Of a DNA stretch of 32,230 nucleotides, positions 26,563-32,230 are shown in pieces. The stretch spans positions 1-32,230 of the forward strand of contig JARLIN010000243.1 in assembly GCA_031291715.1 (NCBI GenBank), in the 5' to 3' direction. The DNA is from Rhodopila sp. (GTDB lineage: Bacteria; Pseudomonadota; Alphaproteobacteria; Acetobacterales; Acetobacteraceae). Position numbers and translations under genes: made by a program. Under the pieces are notes generated by a model. It was not told the DNA's origin, ran no database searches, and was given only the letters and a program-made list of their open reading frames with translations. Position 1 is the first letter of the stretch, and each line of letters opens with the position of its first letter.

Positions 26563-26826
26563 TCACCGGGGCAAACCCGTCTCATCGTCGTAGAGCCAGC
26601 TATGATCGGAGGTCGGCAGGTCCTCTCCCATGGCGGCGCGGATATCCGAGGTGATCGCACGTAACCGCTTCAGCCGCTGTTCGCGGTCCTGGCTTTGCAA
26701 CTGCCGATGGAGACGCTCACGCAGCGCCTCAGTCACCACAGCCGTCAAGCTCTCGCCGGTCAATTCGGACAGGCGAGAAGCCAGGCGGTAAGCGTCCTCG
26801 CTCTTGATGTTCAGTTGCGTGCCCAT
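26563..26826 (-). CDS. vapB: VapB family antitoxin
   Basis: MGTQLNIKSEDAYRLASRLSELTGESLTAVVTEALRERLHRQLQSQDREQRLKRLRAITSDIRAAMGEDLPTSDHSWLYDDETGLPR, directly upstream of vapC; C-term YDDxGLP typical of VapB. Confidence 0.9.
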   Translation of the reverse strand: MGTQLNIKSEDAYRLASRLSELTGESLTAVVTEALRERLHRQLQSQDREQRLKRLRAITSDIRAAMGEDLPTSDHSWLYDDETGLPR

Positions 26827-26850
26827 ATCCACCTCGTGGTAGATTGTTGG

Positions 26851-26861
26851 ACCATTATGGT
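26851..26861. promoter_or_regulatory. candidate vapBC operator palindrome
   Basis: Perfect ACCAT-T-ATGGT palindrome 25 nt upstream of the vapB ATG; short, so chance occurrence is possible. Confidence 0.3.
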
Positions 26862-26930
26862 AGAATGAGCGTTCCGGCGCCACACACAAAGCATCCCGCC
26901 GGGCGCGGTCATCGTGGAAACCCGCTCTCG

Positions 26931-27089
26931 TCACAGAGGAACCTGTCGCCAGCCATGGTCCGACGTCACATCGTCGGGCCTGTTGACTATGATCTCATCC
27001 GCGATTGCCAACAGACGCGCCTTGAGACCCCTCGCGTCGCGAGGCTGTCGGGCGTCGTCCATCGGAGACGCTTTGGGGATGCCCGTCAT
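26931..27089 (-). CDS. 52-aa ORF overlapping the glyQ stop; resembles a truncated VapB C-terminus
   Basis: [56 protein letters not shown] overlap with glyQ; similar to VapB ...EQRLKRLRAITSDIRAAMGEDLPTSDHSW. Confidence 0.5.
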   Translation of the reverse strand: MTGIPKASPMDDARQPRDARGLKARLLAIADEIIVNRPDDVTSDHGWRQVPL

Positions 27090-27949
27090 GCCGCCTCTCC
27101 GGCCACCCAGACCTCGCAGCAGCCCTTCGCCAGCGCGCGCACACGGCCGATGTAACTTGCCCGCTCTGTCACGCTGATCACGCCGCGCGCATCCAGCAGA
27201 TTGAACAAATGGCTGGCCTTGATGCACTGGTCGTAGGCCGGAAGCGCCAGCTTCCGCTCCAGCAGGGCGCCGCACTCGCCCTCGGCATCCGTGAAGTGGC
27301 GCGACAGCATGGCGGTGTCGGCGAACTCAAAATTATGCGCGCTGTATTCGCGTTCGGCGCGGAGGAAAACGTCGCCGTAGCTCACCCCTGCCCCGTTGAA
27401 GTCCAGGTCGTAAACGTTTTCCTTGTCCTGGACATACATTGCCAGGCGTTCCAGCCCGTAGGTCATCTCGAAGCTGGGATAGGTCACCGGAATACCGCCG
27501 ACCTGCTGGAAATAGGTGAACTGGCCGACCTCCATGCCGTCGCACCAGACTTCCCAACCCAGGCCCCAGGCGCCCAGGGTCGGGCTTTCCCAGTCGTCCT
27601 CGACGAAGCGGAAATCGTGCCGCAGCGGGTCCAGGCCGATTTCCCGATAGCTCGCCAGCAGCAGCTCCTGCGCGTCCGCCGGGCTGGGCTTCATGATCAC
27701 CTGGTACTGGTAGTAATGCTGCAGCCGGTTGGGGTTCTCACCATAGCGGCCGTCGGTCGGGCGGCGGCTGGGCTGCACATAGGCGGCGCGCCACGGCTTC
27801 GGCCCCAGCGCGCGCAAAGTGGTGGCCGGATGGAACGTGCCGGCGCCCATCTCAGCGTCGTACGGCTGCAGGATGAGGCAGCCCTGACGCGCCCAGAAAC
27901 CCTGCAGCCGCAGAATAAGGTCCTGAAAGCTGGGTGCGGTTGGGTTCAT
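27086..27949 (-). CDS. glyQ: glycyl-tRNA synthetase alpha subunit
   Basis: [90 protein letters not shown]. Confidence 0.98.
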   Translation of the reverse strand: MNPTAPSFQDLILRLQGFWARQGCLILQPYDAEMGAGTFHPATTLRALGPKPWRAAYVQPSRRPTDGRYGENPNRLQHYYQYQVIMKPSPADAQELLLASYREIGLDPLRHDFRFVEDDWESPTLGAWGLGWEVWCDGMEVGQFTYFQQVGGIPVTYPSFEMTYGLERLAMYVQDKENVYDLDFNGAGVSYGDVFLRAEREYSAHNFEFADTAMLSRHFTDAEGECGALLERKLALPAYDQCIKASHLFNLLDARGVISVTERASYIGRVRALAKGCCEVWVAGEAA

Positions 27950-28144
27950 CGTGGTCCTGGCGGCTTGATCTGTGCCCGTTCCGGTCTCCCGGCACGGCGG
28001 GCGCCATTAAGCATCCCGGCCAGAACTGGACAAGCGGTGGCGTGATTTTGACGCTTCTTCTTGCGGCGCACGTGATCCAGGTCGCCCTCCGGCACGTATG
28101 ACCTCCCGTGGCAAAGCCCATACGCACGCCGATCGCCATCGCGA

Positions 28145-28381
28145 TTGGTCGGCCTTCTCGCGCTGGCCGGCTGCGGCTACGGCTACGGCTACGGCTACGG
28201 CTACGGCTACGGCTACGGCTACGGCTACGGCTACGGCTGGATATCCGCCCGCCAGCCGGTCGTCGATGACACGACTTATCAATCTCTGCTCGGCCGATTG
28301 AAGGATCAGGGTTACGACATCGGCCAATTCCGCCGCGTGGCACAGACTCCGGCCAAGATCGGGAATCCCGGCTTCCAATGA
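28145..28381 (+). pseudogene. collapsed/truncated lipocalin (Blc-like) ORF: lipobox, Gly-Tyr repeat, lipocalin-like C-terminus
   Basis: LVGLLALAGC lipobox, then (GY)10, then GWISARQPVVDDTTYQSLLGRLKDQGYDIGQFRRVAQTPAKIGNPGFQ, which resembles the C-terminus of Blc lipocalins (YLWILSRTPxLxxxxYxxLLxxxxxxGFDxSxLxRxxQ). Only a TTG start is available after the in-frame TGA at 28073. Confidence 0.55.
28175..28237 (+). repeat. hexanucleotide microsatellite (GGCTAC)10 plus a partial unit
   Basis: Ten consecutive GGCTAC copies from 28175 to 28234, followed by GGC. Confidence 0.97.
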
Positions 28382-28516
28382 CCGCCTTAAGCGGTCTATG
28401 TGCGACCGGCCGGACTTCGGGCGCGACTCGGTCGCGATCGGTCGCGGCCCGACATTGCGACAGACAGAGGCTCATACGATATGACCGATAACCGGCCATC
28501 CCCTCATGGGGGCACG

Positions 28517-28945
28517 ATGCGGAACGGGGCACGGATCGCCCTTCTCATGACCGGCGTTCTGCTGGCCGCCTGTTCTCAGCCCCCCCAGGGCGCGGCCGGG
28601 TCCAAGCTGCGCGTTTATGCCGCCGATCTCTCGGGTGCGGCAAAGACATGCGAGGTGCCGCAGGTCACCCCGGCAGCCGGCAAGACAACTGAAGTGCCGA
28701 TCAAGGTGGGCAATGACGGTGGCTGGTGCGGCATCCGCGTACACCAGGACAGCCTCAAGCCGTTCGATGTCGGGTTGCTGTCCGCCCGCCCGGCGCATGG
28801 CGACGTGCTAATCCACCAGGTCGGTGACGATACACGGATCGACTACACGCCGGACCGCGGGTTCACCGGCTCCGACAGCTTCGCGGTGAAACTGATCCCC
28901 GGCGACGATACGATCCATGCCGTGGTCACCGTCACCGCGCCCTGA
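28517..28945 (+). CDS. small lipoprotein with Ig/cadherin-like beta domain
   Basis: MRNGARIALLMTGVLLAACSQPPQG lipobox; IDYTPDRGFTGSDSFAVKLIPGDDTIHAVVTVTAP resembles Ig-like YTPxxGFxGxDSF repeats. Confidence 0.75.
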   Translation: MRNGARIALLMTGVLLAACSQPPQGAAGSKLRVYAADLSGAAKTCEVPQVTPAAGKTTEVPIKVGNDGGWCGIRVHQDSLKPFDVGLLSARPAHGDVLIHQVGDDTRIDYTPDRGFTGSDSFAVKLIPGDDTIHAVVTVTAP

Positions 28946-28961
28946 GCTGGCCGTCCCTCTT

Positions 28962-28991
28962 CATCATGGCCCGGGATATCCGGCCATGATG
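28962..28991. repeat. short REP-like palindrome (family A core)
   Basis: CATCATGGCC-CGGGATATCC-GGCCATGATG. Confidence 0.65.
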
Positions 28992-29054
28992 GTTGGGAAA
29001 TGATTTGCCTGTCATCCAGAGCGTGATCGTTTCAGGTTGAAGAAATCAAGCTCT

Positions 29055-29112
29055 CCAGTGTCTCGAATCTGAAGTTGGGCCTAGCGGGCGAACCTCAGAT
29101 TCGAGACACTGG
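29055..29112. repeat. 22-bp near-perfect inverted repeat with 14-nt loop
   Basis: CCAGTGTCTCGAATCTGAAGTT (29055-29076) / AACCTCAGATTCGAGACACTGG (29091-29112), 21 of 22 positions pairing. Confidence 0.9.
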
Positions 29113-29339
29113 CTCTTTATGCAGTGGCCTGCTTATCCCCGAAGCTCGCCGCATCATGCGACGACCTTCGCAGGTAGGACACCAGCTCGTTTGCTTAAGA
29201 GGGCGATTCCCATCTGATGTTGATGTAACCTCAGACGTTCGCGCTCTAACACATTCCTGACAAGGGGTCGTGGCACCCCATTGCATGATACGCGTGTGTG
29301 CTGACATATAGCTCGGTGGCTTGTCGACAGAGGACTCCG

Positions 29340-30755
29340 ATGTCGCACCTTGATCCGCTTTTGCTGGCTCGCATCCAGTTCGGCTTCACGATCTCGTTCC
29401 ACATCATCTTTCCCGCGATCACCATCGGCCTCGGCAGCTATCTCGCCGTGCTTGAGGGCCTGTGGCTGCTGAAGAAGGATCCAGTCTATCACGACCTGTA
29501 TCACTTCTGGTCGAAGCTGTTCGCGGTCAACTTCGCAATGGGCGTCGTCTCCGGCCTGGTCATGGCGTATCAGTTCGGCACGAACTGGAGTTCGTTTTCG
29601 ACGTTCGCCGGCAGCGTTACCGGTCCTCTGCTGACCTACGAGGTGCTGACTGCATTCTTCCTGGAAGCCGGCTTCCTGGGCGTCATGCTGTTCGGCTGGA
29701 ACAAGGTTGGACCCGGCCTGCACTTCTTCGCCACGCTGATGGTGGCGGCCGGGACGATCGTGTCCATGACCTGGATCCTGGCATCCAACAGCTGGATGCA
29801 GACGCCGCAGGGTTATGAGATCATTGGCGGACGCGTGGTTCCGACCGATTGGCTCTCGGTGATCTTCAACCCGTCATTCCCGTACCGTCTGGTGCATATG
29901 GGCCTCGCCGCCTACCTGGCGACCGCGTTGTTCGTCTGCTCGGCCGGGGCCTGGCATCTGCTGAAATATCGCGACAACCCGCGCGTGAGGACGATGTTCT
30001 CGATGGCGCTGTGGATGGTGCTGGTCACCGCGCCGATCCAGATCTTCGTCGGCGACCTGCATGGCCGCAATACGCTCGAACACCAGCCCGCCAAGATCGC
30101 CGCGATCGAGGGACATTGGTCGAATGCCCCCGGCCAGAGCGTGCCGCTGATCCTGGTCGGCTGGCCCGACATGGCCGACCAGAAGACGCTGGGCGCGATT
30201 GAGCTTCCGCATCTGGGAAGCATGATCCTGACCCACACCTGGAACGGCCAGATCCCTGGCCTGGACGATTTTCCCGCAACCGACCGCCCGGACGCGACGA
30301 TCATCTTCTGGACCTTTCGCATCATGGTTGGCCTTGGCTCGCTGATGCTGCTGTTGGGCCTGGCCGGCGCCTGGCTCCGCTGGCGCGGGGAGTTGTATCA
30401 GCACCGGTTGTTCCTGCGCTGTGCGGTCGCCATGGGCCCAGCTGGCCTCCTGGCGATCCTGGCCGGATGGATCACGACGGAGGCCGGCCGTCAGCCCTGG
30501 GTTGTTTATGGCGTGATGCGGACCGCCGACGCCGTCTCCCACCATTCGGCTCTTGCGCTCAGTGTCAGCCTGTTGGTGTTCGTCGTCGTGTATTTTGCGG
30601 TGTTCGGCATTGGCATCTCCTACATGCTGAAACTCGTGGCGAAAGGACCTGATCGCGAGACCGGCGCCATGCCCCCGCCCCATACGGAGTTCCCTTCCCG
30701 GCCGATGTCCGCGGCGCCCGATGTGGAACCAACACCGGCCAGCACGGGAGCATGA
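29340..30755 (+). CDS. cioA: cytochrome bd-type (cyanide-insensitive) ubiquinol oxidase subunit I
   Basis: MSHLDPLLLARIQFGFTISFHIIFPAITIGLGSYLAVLEGLWLLKKDPVYHDLYHFWSKLFAVNFAMGVVSGLVMAYQFGTNW...; GWITTEAGRQPW. Confidence 0.95.
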   Translation: MSHLDPLLLARIQFGFTISFHIIFPAITIGLGSYLAVLEGLWLLKKDPVYHDLYHFWSKLFAVNFAMGVVSGLVMAYQFGTNWSSFSTFAGSVTGPLLTYEVLTAFFLEAGFLGVMLFGWNKVGPGLHFFATLMVAAGTIVSMTWILASNSWMQTPQGYEIIGGRVVPTDWLSVIFNPSFPYRLVHMGLAAYLATALFVCSAGAWHLLKYRDNPRVRTMFSMALWMVLVTAPIQIFVGDLHGRNTLEHQPAKIAAIEGHWSNAPGQSVPLILVGWPDMADQKTLGAIELPHLGSMILTHTWNGQIPGLDDFPATDRPDATIIFWTFRIMVGLGSLMLLLGLAGAWLRWRGELYQHRLFLRCAVAMGPAGLLAILAGWITTEAGRQPWVVYGVMRTADAVSHHSALALSVSLLVFVVVYFAVFGIGISYMLKLVAKGPDRETGAMPPPHTEFPSRPMSAAPDVEPTPASTGA

Positions 30756-31783
30756 CGGCGATGGGCATCGACCTTTCCCTGATCTGGGTGCTGATCATCG
30801 GCTTCGGCCTGATGATGTATGTTCTCATGGATGGCTTCGACCTGGGAATCGGCATCCTGTTCCCGTTTGTCCCGCACAGCAGCGACCGGGACATAATGGT
30901 CAACACCGTCGCCCCGGTGTGGGATGGCAACGAAACGTGGCTTGTGCTGGGCGGCGCCGGCCTGATGGCGGCGTTTCCCCTCGCCTACGCCGTTCTGCTG
31001 AGCGCGCTCTACATCCCGCTCGTGCTGATGCTGACCGGGCTGATATTGCGCGGCGTCGCCTTCGAGTTCCGCTTCAAGGCGGACGAGGCGCACCGGCGGT
31101 TCTGGGACATCGCCTTCGCCGGCGGATCCTATGCCGCGGCGTTTTTCCAGGGCGCGGCGCTGGGCGCATTCATCAATGGTTTCGTGATCACCGGCCAGAC
31201 ATACGAAGGCGGCGCGCTGGACTGGCTGTCGCCGTTCAGCGTCTTCACTGGGCTGGGCGTCATCGTCTCTTATGCCCTGCTGGGCAGCACGTGGCTGACG
31301 ATCAAGACCGAGGGCGTGCTGCAGGAGCACATGATCAGTTACGCCCGGCGCATCGTTCCGGTTCTGCTGGCCGGAATTGTCGTGGTCAGCCTGTGGACCC
31401 CGCTGGCGCACAGCGCCATCGCCAGCCGCTGGTTCTCGGTGCCGAACATCTTCTATTTCGCGCCGGTGCCGATCCTGGTGGTGGCGACAAGCTGGCAGTT
31501 GCTGCGGCTGCTGGCCGGCGGTTCGGAAGGCAATGTCCCCAGGGCGGGACCGTTTCTGCTGACGCTGTTCCTGCTGTTCCTGGGCTACAGCGGCCTGGCG
31601 ATCAGCCTTTGGCCCAACATCATCCCGCCCGGCGTGTCGTTCCGGGACGCGGCGGCCCCACCGCAGAGCCAGGGCTTCGCGCTGGTTGGCGCGCTGCTGA
31701 TCATCCCGATCATCCTGACCTACACCGGCTGGGCCTATTACATCTTCCGCGGCAAGGTGACGGGGAGCGAGGGCTACCACTGA
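30752..31783 (+). CDS. cioB: cytochrome bd-type ubiquinol oxidase subunit II
   Basis: MTAMGIDLSLIWVLIIGFGLMMYVLMDGFDLGIGILFPFVPHSSDRDIMVNTVAPVWDGNETWLVLGGAGLMAAFPLAYAVLLSALYIPL; ATGA overlap with cioA. Confidence 0.95.
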   Translation: MTAMGIDLSLIWVLIIGFGLMMYVLMDGFDLGIGILFPFVPHSSDRDIMVNTVAPVWDGNETWLVLGGAGLMAAFPLAYAVLLSALYIPLVLMLTGLILRGVAFEFRFKADEAHRRFWDIAFAGGSYAAAFFQGAALGAFINGFVITGQTYEGGALDWLSPFSVFTGLGVIVSYALLGSTWLTIKTEGVLQEHMISYARRIVPVLLAGIVVVSLWTPLAHSAIASRWFSVPNIFYFAPVPILVVATSWQLLRLLAGGSEGNVPRAGPFLLTLFLLFLGYSGLAISLWPNIIPPGVSFRDAAAPPQSQGFALVGALLIIPIILTYTGWAYYIFRGKVTGSEGYH

Positions 31784-31899
31784 TGTGGGGCCGCCGCGTC
31801 CTGTGGCTGGTCGCGATCTGGTCGGCGAGCGTGCTCGCGGTTGGCGTCGCGGCCTTGCTGATGCGCGGGTTAATGAGCATGGCCGGACTAACCGGCTGA
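31783..31899 (+). CDS. 38-aa single-TM protein, DUF2474-like (CydX-like accessory of CIO)
   Basis: MWGRRVLWLVAIWSASVLAVGVAALLMRGLMSMAGLTG*; ATG overlaps the cioB TGA. Below the ORF-track size cut-off, but visible at the end of ORF 30721..31899. Confidence 0.75.
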   Translation: MWGRRVLWLVAIWSASVLAVGVAALLMRGLMSMAGLTG

Positions 31900-31920
31900 G
31901 CCTGGGATCAATCGCCTCCG

Positions 31921-31952
31921 AAAGCGGCCAGCCCTGTCCTCCCGGCCGCTTT
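31921..31952 (+). terminator. terminator hairpin downstream of the cio operon
   Basis: AAAGCGGCC...GGCCGCTTT inverted repeat about 22 nt after the operon stop. Confidence 0.6.
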
Positions 31953-32094
31953 GCCATGCGCCGGCGTTGAGGCCGTCAGTTCATGTCCCCAACACGCATT
32001 CACACATCGCGACCATAGTATATACCTATATATATTATTCTGCTCCGGCCGTTACTTCTGGACATCGAACATTTCGAGCGGCCGGCCCGCGCAT

Positions 32095-32230
32095 GTCGTC
32101 CTCGCCCGGCGACAGTCATGTGGTCATGGCCCGGCGACCGTCCGGGCCATCTGATCCAGCGCCGTGCCGGGGCAGATGGCCCGAACTGCGCCAGGCCATG
32201 ACCACATGACTGTCGCCGGGCAAGGACAAC
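32095..32230 (-). repeat. long hairpin repeat, family A, with about 58-nt arms and a 19-nt conserved loop; reaches the window end
   Basis: Left arm GTCGTCCTCGCCCGGCGACAGTCATGTGGTCATGGCCCGGCGACCGTCCGGGCCATCTG (32095-32153); right arm 32173-32230 is its near-perfect reverse complement; loop 32154-32172 is the reverse complement of the 15500-15518 loop (17/19 identical). Confidence 0.85.

Noticed and set aside
28098-28301. Plus-strand ORF with a (Thr-Ala)n repeat
   Set aside because: Out-of-frame reading of the same microsatellite; the GY frame has the lipobox and lipocalin-like tail.
27852-28532. Minus-strand ORF with a long Arg-Ser repeat (RSRSRS...)
   Set aside because: Reading of the (GGCTAC)n microsatellite in another frame/strand; no supporting domain.
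29281-29310. Sigma-70-like promoter TTGCAT-N18-CATATA upstream of cioA
   Set aside because: Plausible position but a weak match; not supportable without a mapped transcription start.
30620-31957. 445-aa minus-strand ORF opposite cioB
   Set aside because: Antisense artefact; Arg/Gln-rich with no recognisable motifs.
31967-32209. 80-aa plus-strand ORF
   Set aside because: Runs through the TA-rich patch and hairpin repeat; not protein-like.

Overview
GC-rich alphaproteobacterial chromosome segment. Gene content and order (rpsT-dnaA, glyQ/glyS, ppdK, soxBDA(G)) suggest Acetobacteraceae-like, which is an inference. From left to right: the 3' end of a lanthionine synthetase (LanM-type); a PEP-CTERM 'choice-of-anchor A'-type protein behind a near-consensus sigma-54 promoter; a MORN-repeat protein; a cold-shock protein with a small companion ORF; a heterotetrameric sarcosine oxidase operon (soxB-soxD-soxA, with soxG fused to soxA) divergent from a GMC/choline-dehydrogenase-like gene; dnaA and rpsT with a possible DnaA-box-bearing intergenic region; a CDF cation transporter; an OxlT-like MFS transporter; a small exported protein; a Bax-inhibitor-1 family protein; a ybbA/ybbP/tesA-type ABC and esterase locus; thpR; a glyQ-(small ORF)-vapB-vapC-glyS-ppdK gene string; a collapsed lipocalin-like ORF containing a (GGCTAC)10 microsatellite; a small lipoprotein; and a CIO-type cytochrome bd operon (cioA-cioB-DUF2474-like). 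Main points of interest: (1) a dispersed palindromic repeat inserted in frame (81 nt = 27 codons) inside soxA; (2) a natural SoxA-SoxG fusion; (3) a nonsense codon exactly at the Walker B catalytic glutamate of ybbA; (4) a VapBC toxin-antitoxin pair, plus a decayed antitoxin-like ORF, between glyQ and glyS; (5) a lipocalin whose barrel appears replaced by a Gly-Tyr repeat; (6) an 81-nt hairpin repeat family with a conserved 19-nt loop. No rRNA, tRNA, CRISPR array or intact transposase was recognised. All family assignments come from reading the translations; no searches were run.
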